From NCBI GenBank assembly GCA_020284085.1, contig JACEVL010000292.1, positions 10,001-74,000 on the forward strand: a stretch of 64,000 nt of DNA, in the 5' to 3' direction. The notes beneath the pieces were generated by a model. It made no database searches. It saw only the letters and a list, made by a program, of their open reading frames with translations, and was not told where the DNA came from. This stretch comes from Aporrectodea caliginosa. Taxonomy: Eukaryota; Annelida; Clitellata; Crassiclitellata; Lumbricidae. Positions 50,088 to 62,330 of this stretch are shown here, one piece after another (position 1 is the first letter of the stretch; each line of letters begins with the position of its first letter). A program made the position numbers and the translations under genes.

Positions 50088-53000
50088 TTGGTAGATCCTG
50101 TGTGTCTTTTGTGTGTGTTTTTTGTAGGTTTTTTCTCTCGTGTTTCTTTAGTTTTCTTTAGTTTCTTTAGTTTGAATATAGCCCAGTCTGTGGCTGTTTT
50201 AGACCTCTGCTGTGTGTGCACGCTCGAGTTAGGACAGGTGGACGTAGCTCTAATCTGTTTACGATGTTCTAATAAATGTCATCCTACTTGTACAAGCAAC
50301 ATAACTGAAGTTACCTCACAAAACACCTGGTACTGTAGGGAGTGTCTAATAAATCCATTGAAAGATACTGCATGTAGTGTAGAGATTTTGGAGACCCTAG
50401 CATTGAGGGAGAATGAACCAATTAAGCCACCTCGACTAGAGATTATTAGGAAGGAAGGAACACATAAACCACTTTTAAACAATGTAGACCTGGATCCCGA
50501 TGGTAATTACTATTCTGACCTAGCGATGGCATCAGAATACTGCAGCCCAACTCAACTGCTCCATAGGCTTAAGGACTTGGCTCATCCTTTCCTGATTTTA
50601 CACCTTAACTGTAGGAGCATTACTTACAAGATAAATGAAATACAGACTCTTCTTCACCAACTTTCTGTGAACATTTTGGCTGTTACCGAGACATGGCTTA
50701 CTGAGTCAATGGTAGATACAATTCACATACCTGGCTACCAATTCGTTCATAAGTGCAGAAGGGAGGGTAAAGGGGGGGCACGGGCTTTTTCATAAGAGAG
50801 GGCATAGAATTTTCTATGATGAATCTATCCTGTGCCGATAATTCCAACTTGTACGAAAGCATGTTTATAAGAATTTTAAGCACGAAAAGTGCGGATATGG
50901 TAGTGGGTGTGCTCTACAGACCTCCTGGTACTAAGTTAAGTGCATTTAATATGGAAATTGAGGTCCTCTTAGCTACACTGACTACTAAATCAAATCCAAA
51001 TAGGAAGGTATTCATAACTGGTGACTTCAACATAGACCTGCTTGCAACCCATGATCATGTCCCCACCAACGATTTCATTAATTGTATACTCACTCACCAC
51101 TTCCTGCCTCTAATACTACAACCAACTAGAATAACTGACACCACAGCATCACTAATAGACAATATATTCACAAACTCAAGCCGCTGCGTAATAGACTCGG
51201 CAATAATAACATCAGACATCTCTGACCATCTTCCTATAATAACTTGGCTTTACTTTGAATTAGACAATCCTCTTACGATAATGACAGTGAAACCAAAATT
51301 GGTAAGATACATATCAAAAGATTCAGTTACACACCTAAAAAATTCCTTAAGTACTGTCGACTGGACACCAGTCCAAGACTTGTGTGCTGAAAATAAAACT
51401 ACCTTGTCCTATACTATGTTCATGCAAATATTCAAATCTGCATATGATGAAGCCTGTCCAATGTCACTGCAAAAAACATCTAAAAGGAACTCTCCTGTCC
51501 AACCATGGATGACCAAAGGACTCTTAATTTCAACTAAAAAAAAGAAAAATTATATATTAGATACGTAAAAAACCCCACGACTCAGAACAAAATTATTTTT
51601 ACTAACTATAGGAACAAATATAAGATACTGAGACTAAAAACTGAAGAATTGTACTACACAAACGAATTTATTAAACATAGCAACGACATTAAAAAACTTG
51701 GCAGGTGATTAGAAAGATAGTCAAAACTGAAAGTAGAGATTCAATGATCAAGGAACTATCTATAGACGGGAAAATGACATCCAACCCGGAATTGATGGCG
51801 GGTAAATTCAACACCTACTTCACTGGATTAGCTGAAACTTTATCTGGGAAAATACCTCCATCTGAAAAAACCTTTAAAGATTACCTACCTGCGTCCTCAA
51901 TAAACTCTTTTGTTCTACTTCCTACTTCACCTCAGGAGTTAATGATAATAAATAAGTCTTTAAAAATCACCCACAGTTCTGGCATTGATGACATTAATCC
52001 ATATATAGCGTCACAGGTAATGGATGTCTTATCTGGCCCGTTAGCTAGTATTATAAACTCCTCACTAACAAATGGAGAGATTCCCCTAGAACTGAAAATG
52101 GCCAAAGTGACACCTATCTACAAACAGGGTGTCAAGACCGAGATATCTAACTACAGACCCATCTCAGTTCTCCCATTCATCTCTAAGTTATTTGAAAGAG
52201 TCATGTATGATCGCTTGTACTCATACATCAAACAGAAGAATCTCCTTTATATACTCCAACATGGCTTTCAACCGGCTCATTCAACTTCGATGTCTTTGCT
52301 GGACATTCAGGACAAAATCTCAGAGGCAATGGATAATAATGAATATTCACTGGGCATCTTCTTAGATCTTGCCAAAGCCTTTGATACTGTGGACCACAGA
52401 ATCCTCCTTGCAAAATTAGAACACTACGGTATCAGGAATCGAGCACTTGACTGGTTTAGGAGCTATTTAACCGATCGCCAACAACAGGTCCTATGTAATA
52501 ACTATCTGTCCAAACGCTTACCCATTAGCTATGGTGTTCCCCAAGGTTCCATACTAGGGCCCCTCTTGTTTATTATATATATCAATGATCTTCCTAATTC
52601 TACGTCACTGCTACACTTTATCCTATTTGCTGACGACACGAATGTCTTTCTGTCTAATTCCTCATATGAGCAACTTTTTAAAACTGCAAATATCGAAATA
52701 AAATCAGTAAGCGATTGGTTCAGGGCCAATAAGCTCTCCTTAAATTTATCCAAATCAAACCTAATTTTATTTAGATCAAATAAAAAACAACCTCCACTAA
52801 CTCCTAATGACTTGATAATTGATGATAAAACTATTCCCCAGGTCACTTCAACCAAATTTCTCGGAGTATATATCGACCAGCATTTAAAATGGAAAGTCCA
52901 TATTGAGGAAATTAATAAAAAAATCACTAAAAATATCGGTATACTAAAAAGAATCTCACATGTAATACCCTCTCATATATTACTTAACCTGTACTTCACC

Positions 53001-53451
53001 CTTATTTACCCCTATCTAACCTACTGTAACATTATTTGGACCTCCACATACATTACTAACCTAAACAGCCTCATAATTTCCCAAAAAAGCAATACGTGTT
53101 GTAACTAAATCCCCTGTAAATTCACACACTAAACCTCTATTTGCTCAATATAACTTGTTAACCATTATTCAACTCAAATTCATCCAGACTTGTGAATTCA
53201 TGTACAAGTACCATAACAATCTCCTTCCTCCCTCATTCTCTTTCTATTTTAACCAAGTTCCACATAATATTTGTATGAGATCTAAGCATGACTATAGAAG
53301 TATATATGCTAGAACGAACACTAGGAAAATGTCTATTAGGTTCCAGGGACCGCTCTCGTGGAACAGTCTTCCGTTCAGTATCAGATCTTCGTCATGTCAC
53401 AGTCATTTCAGGTACTCGTTACGTGCACATGCAGCAGAGTTAATAGTTTAG
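50088..53451 (+). pseudogene. LINE ORF2: PHD finger, APE endonuclease, RT; four frameshifts
   Basis: In order: a C4HC3 PHD-like finger (CCVCTLELGQ, CLRCSNKCHPTC, WYCREC; 50205-50355). The endonuclease follows with LHLNCRSITYKINEI, VTETWLTES, VLYRPPG, VFITGDFNIDLL and SDHLPI (50590-51240). Reverse transcriptase then has ISNYRPISVLPFISKLFERV, GIFLDLAKAFDTVDHRILL, GVPQGSILGPLLFIIYIND and FILFADDTNVFL (catalytic FADD, about 52620). The C-terminal GPLSWNSLPFSIRS ends at 53451. The frame is broken only at a G7 run (about 50775), an A8 run (about 51540), an A6 run (about 51690) and an A6 run (about 53088). All motifs are otherwise intact, so it is young or artificially broken. Confidence 0.88.
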
Positions 53452-54224
53452 TTTTTTAGTTAAGATGTAGTTCATATTTTAGTTTCTTTTAGTTAAGATG
53501 TAGTTTAGAAGAACTCCAACTTTTTTAATACATATGTTATACCAAGTTTCCACACCGTAAATTTTTCATGATACATTCAAGAACTGTATGTAGCTGCATG
53601 GATTGATCCAAATCATTGCTTTCAATTTACATTGATTCCGCCATCGATTACCCTCCTACTCCTGAACAACAGGCTCCCTCTCAGCGGGACTTAGTCCCTT
53701 TCGGGTGCCTATTGTTCCCAGTGACAACAGCACGCAACTAGGACCTAAAAATACCTGTAATCAATACTCCTACGTTACGTTATTATTCGTTTCTTCACTA
53801 TACTACATTTGATTGCTTGATTTGTCTTGTTTTGTTGTTTGTTGTTTGGGATCAATAAAAACGAATTGAATTGAAATTGAATCCCGGGTCGACCGTATGT
53901 AGCGGAATAAAATTAACAATTTATAAATCGCTCTAACCGTGTCGAAAATATGTGCAACTGGGAACTCCATAAATATAACAAGTTATATAATACGCCGTGT
54001 CATGACTGACCTTATTCACATGAAGTATTAAAACGTTTAGCAGACAGGTTTATTAATCTGAGTGTTTAGCTGGTATGAATTCCGTCAGGCTTTATAGAGG
54101 AAGTATAATACTGGACGGCCAATAGAAAGATACTAAAAATTTATTGCATTTATCTATATCATGAACGACGACATTATTATAGACCAGACCCACTGATTTT
54201 TAAACATTTTTTAACGTTTTATAG

Positions 54225-54333
54225 GCATTTACGACGATGACAATTGCACCGGAAATTTAAGCCACGCAGTGTTAGTTGTAGGATACGGAACAGATCCCAA
54301 AACCAAGAAAGACTACTGGATAATAAAAAACAG
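54225..54333 (+). CDS. Cathepsin L-like protease, catalytic His exon
   Basis: The exon follows TTTTATAG and ends AACAG before GTGACT (109 nt, phase 1 in, 2 out). It encodes [20 protein letters not shown] then [16 protein letters not shown]. The His of [10 protein letters not shown] is the catalytic His, and the Asn of WIIKNS (completed by the next exon) is the catalytic Asn of papain-family proteases. It is separated from the previous exon by 10.3 kb of transposon-filled intron. Confidence 0.95.
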
Positions 54334-54923
54334 GTGACTGCACTGCATCTTTTCAATTAATTTAACATTTTAACATTCAATTTAAAAAGCATTTCTACCT
54401 GCGTATATTATGAGTTATAACCATTCCATTGAGTGCACAATTCAGGCATAGCCTAATCAAGTTTAGAAATTATCAGCATCCAGAAGGTTTTACAACAAAC
54501 CCTGTATTTCTCTTGCTTTGAAATTTGTTCATTCAAAAATTTCTTATTTTTTTTATTCTATTGTTGCATCACATTTCTCTAAAAGCGTAGATCTTCTAGA
54601 GATTTATCCGTATTGACTGACAAATCCACCGAACTAAAGCTGTGCTATCAACGTAATTATGAAGGTCTACTTAAAGTAAGAACGGAAAGGTATTCGCTCA
54701 TGCTTTGAAAACAATCATTATTAAGGTGATTTTTCAGTTGTCATTCAAAGATATAAGCACACTCAGCGAAGTAACGATGTATAACTTTCGGAAGTTGTAA
54801 ATAAGAAAACTTGGTGGATAACCTGCCCCTAGAAAGACGTTGAAAATTAAAAAATTAAAAAATTAAAGTTAAAGCATTTTGAATATCACGAGAGCAGCTG
54901 TATTGTATCTTTGTATGTTGCAG

Positions 54924-55065
54924 CTGGGGAACCAATTGGGGCATGGATGGCTATGTACTCATCGTCAGAAACAAAAAGATGTGCGGAATCGGTTCTTTTT
55001 CTATGTATCCAGTTCTCCTAAGCGATCAATTCCGCGGAAGTTCAGAACAGCATGACGATGACTAG
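54924..55065 (+). CDS. Cathepsin L-like protease, terminal exon
   Basis: Starts after TATGTTGCAG and completes SWGTNWGMDGYVLIVRNK, then KMCGIGSFSMYPVLLSDQ and an acidic tail (EQHDDD) before TAG at 55063. SWG-x-x-WG-x-x-GY is invariant in C1A proteases, as is the Cys of M-C-G-I. The tail after the usual end (YP) is about 18 residues longer than in typical cathepsin L. Confidence 0.95.
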
Positions 55066-55960
55066 AAACGATTTACGATTACGAATGAAAATATTCAAGA
55101 ATTCGGAACTAGCGTCTTAATGAGATCAGTTAGAGTTACATTTTGCAAGTTGATTTAATAAATATGTAGGTAACTTTTAGGCCTATATATCGAAGAATTG
55201 ATACTAGGCCCTATATTGAATAATTTCGATGCATGCGATGAACAAACCTAAATGAAGATTGAACTATTGCAATCATATTCAGAACAGTGCAGCTATGAAA
55301 CAGCTTAATGATACAGTAATTCTAATGCTTTAGTTATTGAATGTTTTATTCATATACGGGTTTCTGAATTTTTTGTTAATTAAAATGTCAATAAAATATT
55401 GGTAGTCGGATTGTTGATTCTTATCTGTAAGAATAATAAAAGGATCCATTTGAAATTTATTCCAGCGAACGTATGGAAGAAATGAGAACTGAACTAATGC
55501 AGCCTAAAACAAAACAAAGCCTTATAGTTTATACATTTATTTCTTATTATTATATATAACACACCAAACACCCGCGTAACCATTTTGATACGTTCTGATT
55601 TAGTCAGTCAATGACTCAACAACAACAGAAACCTTACAGAAAGGAATCAAGCTCAGTGATGATACAGAAATAGAAGTTCAAAGTTTAGCTGTTAATGTCT
55701 TCAACAGGACAACCTAAAGGATAGAAAAATCCGCTAGTGACGGGCTGTTCCATTTCCATTATTACAGTTACAGATGGCTAAGGGATTTTTTTATGATCAA
55801 TTTGATTACAGTCGTGTATAAACCAAAATAACTTTGTTAGCACTATACTATATCCAAACAACTGAAGCAACAGCTAAACATTGCAATAGAAAAATAAATG
55901 AAAAATAAAACAAAACAGTTGTAACAAAAACAGGTCTAAAGTAAAAACAATCAATCAAGT
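55066..55960. other. Protease 3' region and spacer
   Basis: Presumed 3' untranslated region with AATAAA at 55157 and again at about 55390, then AT-rich spacer with no recognised feature. Confidence 0.5.
55157..55162 (+). terminator. Polyadenylation signal AATAAA
   Basis: First canonical hexamer, 92 bp after the protease stop codon. A second (CAATAAAATATT) lies at about 55389. Confidence 0.6.
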
Positions 55961-55964
55961 CTTA

Positions 55965-56210
55965 TTTATTTTATGTGTTCAAAAGATAATGTTTTCAGTT
56001 CAGCTTTAAAGTGAGTCATGTGCAATATAAATTATTTGCTAAATCAGGAGGAAGAGTGTCCCAATGTGGTGGACCTGAACAGTTAATTGAGAACTGCTTT
56101 GTCCTAGTTCGAGCACCTGAGGTTCGAAATTTGTATGTTGTTCTAGTATTATGGTCTTGGACAGATCCACCCTTAAGCAAATATTTTATCAAACAATGAT
56201 GGAAGAAGCT
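55965..56210 (-). pseudogene. LINE C-terminal relic
   Basis: The minus-strand reading ARTRTKQFSINCSGPPHWDT then LPPDLANN, with a following FKAELKT-like stretch in another frame. This is the tail pattern (F-S-I-x-x-x-GP-x-x-W-x-x-LP) of CR1/L2-type ORF2. Only the last about 70 residues remain. Confidence 0.7.
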
Positions 56211-56214
56211 CATA

Positions 56215-56984
56215 ATTATAACCGTGCATTAATAGTCCAAATTGATATATTGTAAAACCACTCAATTTTAATATATTGTGTTCCTTTAAAAATGTTGTCT
56301 TCACGAAAATGTTCTTACAGAACAAAATGGTTGTGATTTTATTCGCATAAACAAACAGAAGTTGACTAAAATATGGCCAACCTTATTTTGCTCTGAAAAG
56401 ATTGCAAAGCTAGATGATTTGAGGATGTGATGTTAACCGCAAGTGAGATGCCGAAGAGAACAAACATTGCTATGGTGACATCATTGCAGCTACAGGCAGC
56501 ATATAGGGCCTACCTAAATCCCAATCCGTGCAGCATTTCATATACCGTATATAATTTACACCATCGTAAAACAAGAAGGATGAGCGATTAAAACATGGTA
56601 TTAATGCTGAATCATTGCAGTAACACTAGAAGTTGGATGATCATATTTATAGCAGCAGTAGAAGTTGGATAAGCTATGAAACAATGGTATTATTGCTAAA
56701 TTATTGCGACGAACCTCGGCATCTTGCGGAATCAGGGACGTGACAAACCCCGGAGCAGTCCACTTTAGGATCGGCTGGGGTCTGGGTGGGGGGATCATTC
56801 TCTCATGGAGCTCTCCACTAGCGAGTGCTTTTAAAGTACTTGCATGAATAAGGGCATTATTTTACGGTTTGTCAGTAATTAATTTTTAAAGATTTCACTC
56901 CCTCGTATTATAACAAAACTATAAAAGTTTTGGTTCCGAACAACATCAAGATATGTTTAGTGTCGACAGTGATACAGAGTTCCG
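56215..56984. other. Unassigned sequence
   Basis: No exon or element recognised. A short block about TAGAAGTTGGAT-GAT-GCTATGAAACA-TGGTATTA-TGCT is repeated twice near 56590-56705. Confidence 0.3.
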
Positions 56985-57413
56985 CGACAACTCGTCTACA
57001 GGGTTTTCGTCTACAAGTGTATCTGTAGGCTATCCATTACAGCTAATCAACAGATGCCGCTTTCTTATAGTTTCGCTGAGACGTGCTAAATATTCTCCGG
57101 AATCCAGCATCTAATTACCGAAACGATTATTTTCATCAATCCAGCTTCTATTGAATGGACACTTAGATTCATCCATACATGCAGCTTGGTATCCAGCTTC
57201 TATTTACGGAAAAAATTATTTCGATCAATCCCGCTTCTATTTCAACACAGGAATGTTTTCATCAATCCCACTTCCATTTAGGGAAACAGTTTTTCATCAA
57301 TCCAGCTTCTATTTTACAGTGACAATATCAAATAACTTCGTAGACAAAATGTCTGACGGCGAAATGTATGTAGACGAAGTGTCGTAGACGAAACGTCTGT
57401 AGAGGAATTGTCG
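56985..57413. mobile_element. Minisatellite MITE H
   Basis: Ends are mutually inverted short-word sequences: CGACAACTCGTCTACAGGG and TTTTCGTCTACAA at the left. At the right, GTAGACGAAGTGTC, GTAGACGAAACGTC and TGTAGAGGAATTGTCG. The interior minisatellite (57128-57318) nearly copies that of MITE D (46888-47107) even in its irregular units (TATCCAGCTTCTATTTACGG, TTCAACACAGGAATG). The flanking duplication could not be resolved. Confidence 0.8.
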
Positions 57414-58541
57414 TTACACCATAAAATTGGTTTCGACATTTCAAATGAAATGGTCCCAGGTTATCACATCGTCAAGTACAATCTGGCAACGTCAAGAAAG
57501 TGAATTGGTGCTGGTAGGACTACTGCTGTGATGCATTAGGAACAATTGCTGGGTGCGCTTATTACCGTACTTCACAGAACCGTTTGAAAAGGAAGGCTAG
57601 GACGCAGCATCTTCTATCAGTCATGGCATTATTATAACGAATAAAATGTTTTAATGGAACATTTCGAGATATTTTTCACGATTCTGATAAAATTTCAAAA
57701 CTAGGCTTATAGGCCTACTTCTCTATTTTGATTTAGGGTCTAAAAAGTATTGTTCAGTCCTTAATTCTTGCGTATGTTCACGGGAGTAAATTTCATTTTA
57801 AATAATTTTCTATTCAACTAAATAAGATTCGTCAACTAGCCGTCTATTCACAATTTATTGACTTTTAAATGAATAAAACATTCAATAACTGCAACATTAG
57901 AATAGAGATCACTAAAACTGTTTCATACCAGCACTGTTCTGTGTAGCCTATGACTGCATTAGTTTAATCGTATTCATCAAGATTTGCAAATGCACCAGAA
58001 TGTTTCAGCTTAAATAGATTCAATTAGCCTATTCGATATAAAAAAATCAACTAAACATTTTATTACTTGAAAATGTAATCTCTCACAAAGTTGCAAAGAC
58101 CAGTTCCGAATTCTTGATTATTTTTTAATCGTATTCGTAAATTAAAAATTTATAAAGCGCTGCTCTGAAGCTAAGAGGAGAAGATGAGTCCAGAGTCGAT
58201 GTCCAGTGGAAGTCAGATAGACCAGAGAGAAGAGGCAGAGGATCGGATGTGGTTGGCTTTAGGAGTCTTCTCTACTCATTTCGCCTGAGTCGCGTTCATT
58301 GCTGACGAGAAAGGGGAAGATGAAATCGAAACCGATTCCACACATCGAAACCGATTCCACACATCGAAACCGATTCCACACATCTGTTTGTTCCTGACGA
58401 CGAATCCTTAGCCATTTTGACCCCATGTGGTTCCAAAGCTGCAATATTTTACACTTCAGCTGTTGTTTCTGTTTATTGCACCAGTCTCATGTTTGGAACT
58501 ACAAATTGAAGTAAAACGTGGTATTGAGAACTCCTCTATCC
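57414..58541. other. Unassigned sequence with a 19-bp triplication
   Basis: No gene recognised. At 58327-58383 the 19-mer CGAAACCGATTCCACACAT is repeated exactly three times. Confidence 0.4.
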
Positions 58542-58893
58542 CAGGGGTCTTCAAAGTTTTCCAGCGGGGGGGGACATTGCTGACTTTCTAAAGCTCTACG
58601 GGCCAAAACTCCGCATAAAAATTTATCTGTCTCGTGAATTGTGAGTAATGCTTGGATTCATAATGTCTCCGAATATTGTACTCTTTAAGCACTGCAATGG
58701 TGTCATTGCATATCAGGCACAGTGCCTTACAAACAGCGACATGGATTTTGGCAATATGCATGTCAGAGTACAGCGGCGTTAAAATGTTCAATTTTCCAAA
58801 TTTAGTTTGTTTCTTCAAGGAGAGTACCGCGGGCCAGATTAAAGGCCTTAGCGGGCCGGATGTGGCCCGCGGGCCGTACTTTAGAGACCTCTG
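58542..58893 (-). mobile_element. hAT-like element, internally deleted
   Basis: Termini CAGGGGTCTTCAAAGT and, inverted, CAGAGGTCTCTAAAGT are classic hAT (Charlie-type) ends, followed inward at the right by CGGCCCGCGGGCC. Flanking 8-mers CTCTATCC (58534-58541) and TTCTATCC (58894-58901) differ by one base. A minus-strand zinc-finger frame starts near the right end. Confidence 0.88.
58588..58818 (-). pseudogene. hAT transposase N-terminal zinc-finger fragment
   Basis: The minus-strand frame reads MKKQTKFGKLNILTPL, then CLICNDTIAVLKEYNIRRHY and ESKH. The C-x2-C...H-x4-H finger with K-x-x-N-x-x-RHY is typical of the BED-like N-terminus of hAT transposases related to host ZBED/SCAND3-type proteins. 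The catalytic and dimerisation domains are deleted. Confidence 0.75.
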
Positions 58894-58901
58894 TTCTATC
58901 C

Positions 58902-59800
58902 TAACGCCCGAGAGTTCTCTATTCTTTCGCCCTGGAATTCACACCAAGATCCGAACGCTGAGCAAGTATTTAAATGTCGCTGATGCTACTAATTAGGCTT
59001 CGGTTAATTATATCGCAATTTGCCTACTAAGCATAACTTCAGTCCTGACCCCTTTCTAGTGTCTAAACTGACCAGATTTCTAAGTGCATTACGAGCTTTG
59101 ACTACGGTGACGTGACAATACTTTAAAATCATGTGACTATTGATAATAATAATAATAATAATTATAATAATAATAATATTTTTCTTTAATCAAGCGCCTG
59201 ACAAACGCACTGCGCTGTACATTTACATGTTATGCAATTGAAACAATCTTAACTACTAACAGAACAGACAGCCTGCTATACACGGCGCTAATAGCAGCCT
59301 ACAAAGCATATCCGCCTACCTCTCGCTCTCTACGCCAGATGTTATCCAATGCGCTATCGCTAATTTAATTTTTAGCAGTGTAATAACCACAATCCATGCA
59401 GAAATCTATTAAGGTCGCTGTGCCGAATAAGGCCCACCTAAGGAACTTTAGCAAAAAACGGCTACTGGTATGCAACTGTAACTCTGCAAAATAGCCATAT
59501 GAAGAGTGTATAATATTGAAGTAGTTACATAGTGGATTAATTATTTTTATGAAATAAAATTTCACATAGTAGCAACACATTTTTTCTAACAGTCGTCATG
59601 TGGGCCTTATTACCCAACACTGCGTGGAATAAGGCCCACCTTAAAAAGTGTCTTTTGTCATCGTTTAAATGTCCGCTTTACAGTGTCAAACATGAAATTG
59701 ACACTGTTTCATATGAGATGGACAGCTATTGATTGATTATAGCCGTCCGGAATAAAATAAATGTGATGCAAATGTGTAGTCATTAATTCAGGCTTTTTCC
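58902..59800. other. Unassigned sequence
   Basis: Contains an (ATA)n tract at 59148-59178. The word AATAAGGCCCACCT recurs in both orientations (59427, 59598 inverted, 59629). No gene recognised. Confidence 0.4.
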
Positions 59801-59819
59801 AAAAGTTGCACAAGCCGAA

Positions 59820-59862
59820 GCTGTGCTGGGGTACCCAAGGACCCCAGTTGGTCGCATGAGGG
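59820..59862. mobile_element. Right end of a third piggyBac-like element
   Basis: GGGGTACCCAAGGACCCC followed by CGCATGAGGG and TTAA (59863-59866) matches the right-end layout of the element at 15732-16735 (palindrome, then GATGAGGG-TTAA). No left end was found, so it is truncated or very long. Confidence 0.55.
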
Positions 59863-60005
59863 TTAAGAAAGCGTCTCCAGTTAAGCTGGACTATTCAGGA
59901 CATAGCCTCTGTCATCCCGGTAACGGATATAGCGTTAGGTTGATTTTTCAAAAACGTGGACATAGAGCCTTATAATTCTAGGGGTACGATGTCTTGTCTT
60001 GTTAG

Positions 60006-60197
60006 ACTGGGACTATTGAGGCACTGATTGCTCTTACAACTGGGCGACTTGTGCCATTGAGCGAACAGCAATTGATCGATTGTTCAAGGACATTTGCAAG
60101 CAACGGCTGCAATGGTGGCGGTCCGGGAAGAACGTACCAGTATATCTCAGACAATGGAGGAATCGATTCTGAAGCATCATATCCTTATGAAGGAATT
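60006..60197 (+). pseudogene. Cathepsin L-like paralogue, exon 1 of the visible set
   Basis: Same length (192 nt), same splice sites and phases as 43325-43516. It reads [39 protein letters not shown] and [14 protein letters not shown]. By itself the exon is intact and even closer to the family consensus (GCNGG). It is called pseudogene because of the stop in the later exon. No Cys-exon was found in the 5 kb between the two copies. Confidence 0.88.
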
Positions 60198-60427
60198 GTT
60201 AGTATACCGTAATTATATTAGACTGACTGAATACTCTCTGAAAGACTTATACATGTTCAACATGAGTTGTTGGCGGTTGACTAAACGATCATTTGATAAT
60301 TCGATCGACTGAGTTTCAGTATCTTAGAGTCTTTTTAATTGTTCTTTCTTATCAACAGACGCCACTGCTAACAGTAATTCGCAAATCATACGCGTTACAT
60401 CTTTAATGTTTTATTGTAATTTCTAAG

Positions 60428-60584
60428 GACGGGCCTTGTCGATACCAACCAAACGCCACTGCAGCCACCTGTGATGGATTAGCCTTCGTTCGTGGCGAAG
60501 GTAATCTTCAAGCGGTTGTTGCTCGTGTTAGACCTGTCGCTGCGGCCATCTTCGTCAGCGAAACTTTAAGGATGTACGAAGGGG
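60428..60584 (+). pseudogene. Cathepsin L-like paralogue, middle exon (GC donor)
   Basis: 157 nt, homologous to 43752-43908. It encodes DGPCRYQPNATAATCDGLAF, VVARVRPVAAAIFVSETLRM and YEG. The GC donor (GGGG before GCAAGT) is conserved. The Gly of GPVAV is replaced by Arg (RPVAA), an unusual change in a conserved strand and consistent with relaxed constraint. Confidence 0.88.
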
Positions 60585-60756
60585 GCAAGTATAGCAACCA
60601 ACTGTCTGCTTGGAGAACAGTTTTAACCCTTAGTCTACTTTCAGAATTTAGACTTAAAATAAAAATAACTTATACGTATGTATTATTTTAATGCATAGAA
60701 ATGAAAGTATTTTTGTAAAATTTACAGTTGGTTCGAATTGGGACCGTGATTGCACT

Positions 60757-60852
60757 CTCTCTGTCTCTCCGTCTCTCTTTCTAATTTTTTATGCTATTCC
60801 TCTCTCTCTATCTTCTCTTCTTTCTCTCTCCTCTTCTATCGCTTTCGTACAA
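60757..60852. repeat. CT-rich microsatellite in paralogous intron
   Basis: Homologous to 44085-44395 but one third as long. Confidence 0.9.
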
Positions 60853-60889
60853 TCTCTTTCTGTATTTGACATTGATGATGATGATGAAT

Positions 60890-61385
60890 ACGACAATTTC
60901 TACAGCGCCGTAACACGGCACATGCCGTTACAAGGGCGCTTTGACACGATAAACACTCAGTCCGGATACGCCAACTTGAAATAATGTGTCTTGAGTCTGG
61001 ACTTAAATGACTCCAGGGATGTTGCTGAACGGATTGAAGGTGGAAGATTGTTCCAACACCTAGGTCCAGCAACAGAGAATGCGCGGTCTCCGAAGCAGGT
61101 TTTAGATTTTCGTACCTTCAGACCATCGCCGCGCGCCTCAGATCGCAAAGAGGGTCCCGACCTAGATGACGACACGCCGATGCAGTATGCTCTTAGGTAC
61201 TCCGGTGCCATACCATGGAGGGACTTGTACACCAGTAGGGCGAGTTTATGATCTATACGATACTGCACCGGGAGCCAGTGCAGCACGTTACGAAGCAGAG
61301 GCGTGACGTGATCATACTTTCTTCGGTTGCACACTAGTCCCGCTGCTGAATTCAAGACGGATTGCAGTCTGTCGAGCAGATGTTT
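60890..61385 (-). pseudogene. Non-LTR RT C-terminal relic, paralogous intron
   Basis: Minus strand: RKYDHVTPLLRNVLHWLPVQ, then YRIDHKLALLVYKSLHGMAP and RAFSVAGPRCWNNLPPSIRS to FKSRLKTHYFKLAYPD. It is an intact-looking ORF2 C-terminus (LHWLP; GP-x-x-WN-x-LP). Its homologue in the first protease gene is split by MITE G2. Confidence 0.85.
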
Positions 61386-61960
61386 GGGCGCCTGTCTTTG
61401 ACTCTCGGTCTCTTTCTCTCTGCCCGTCTGACCGTTCGGCTTGTCGTGTATATTTTTAGCGTATGTAGTTTCGTTCTTAAACTAAGACCTCTTTCAATTA
61501 CTTTATCCACCATAAGCTTCCTGTCTATCTTATGGAAAACATCTTCTATAAGCCTATATTGACATGGGTTGCCCTGGAAGCACCTTCCACTGAAGAGTAT
61601 TTCACTAATTAGGTTGTTTTCTCTTCGTCGTTTCTTTAATGATGCACATGATTTCATTTTCATTATAAAGTCGAATATTCATAAAGCCAGCAGCTTCCCC
61701 GCTGACGCTGCAGCATTCGTCAGCATTCGTGTTTTTAGGGCGACACTATTTATATACCTTAATTCTGGATTCCACAACAACAGTTTCTACGAAAGTCGTG
61801 AAAAGTGTCTTAAAACTGACTAATGTTAGATGAAGAAGCTCAATCTCATGCCTTGGTTCATTGTAAACACCACATTCCCACTTCTTGGACAAAATAATGG
61901 AACCAGTTGTCTTGCAGACGGCGTAGTCTAACAAAAGGTAGAACCATGGCTGTTGTTGTT

Positions 61961-61962
61961 GT

Positions 61963-62004
<42 letters not shown>

Positions 62005-62032
62005 CGATGATGATGATGATGATGATGATGAC

Positions 62033-62108
<76 letters not shown>

Positions 62109-62191
62109 TTGTTGTTGATGATGCTGCTGCTGCTGCTGATGGTGATGATGATGATCATGATCACGATGATGATGATGATGATGTTGTTGTC

Positions 62192-62290
<99 letters not shown>

Positions 62291-62330
62291 AATGATGATG
62301 ATGATGATGATGATGATAATAATGATAATG
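61961..62330. repeat. Long (GAT)n microsatellite
   Basis: About 120 triplets with a few GTT, GCT and GAC interruptions. Poly-Asp, poly-Met and poly-Ser readings are artefacts. Confidence 0.97.

Larger units (their letters stand above)
47225..53880 (+). mobile_element. Near-complete PHD-finger LINE (CR1/Jockey-like)
   Basis: It is inserted in the long intron of the protease gene. The paralogous intron has the uninterrupted sequence (GAGCCTCCGATCCCGGTCCG at 63051). The insert spans about 46685-53880 and also holds MITE D. It carries ORF1, a 1.7-kb inter-ORF region, and ORF2 with PHD finger, endonuclease and reverse transcriptase. The 3' end is GAATTGAATTGAAATTGAA, a short direct-repeat tail instead of poly-A. 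The left limit of the LINE itself is uncertain. Confidence 0.85.
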
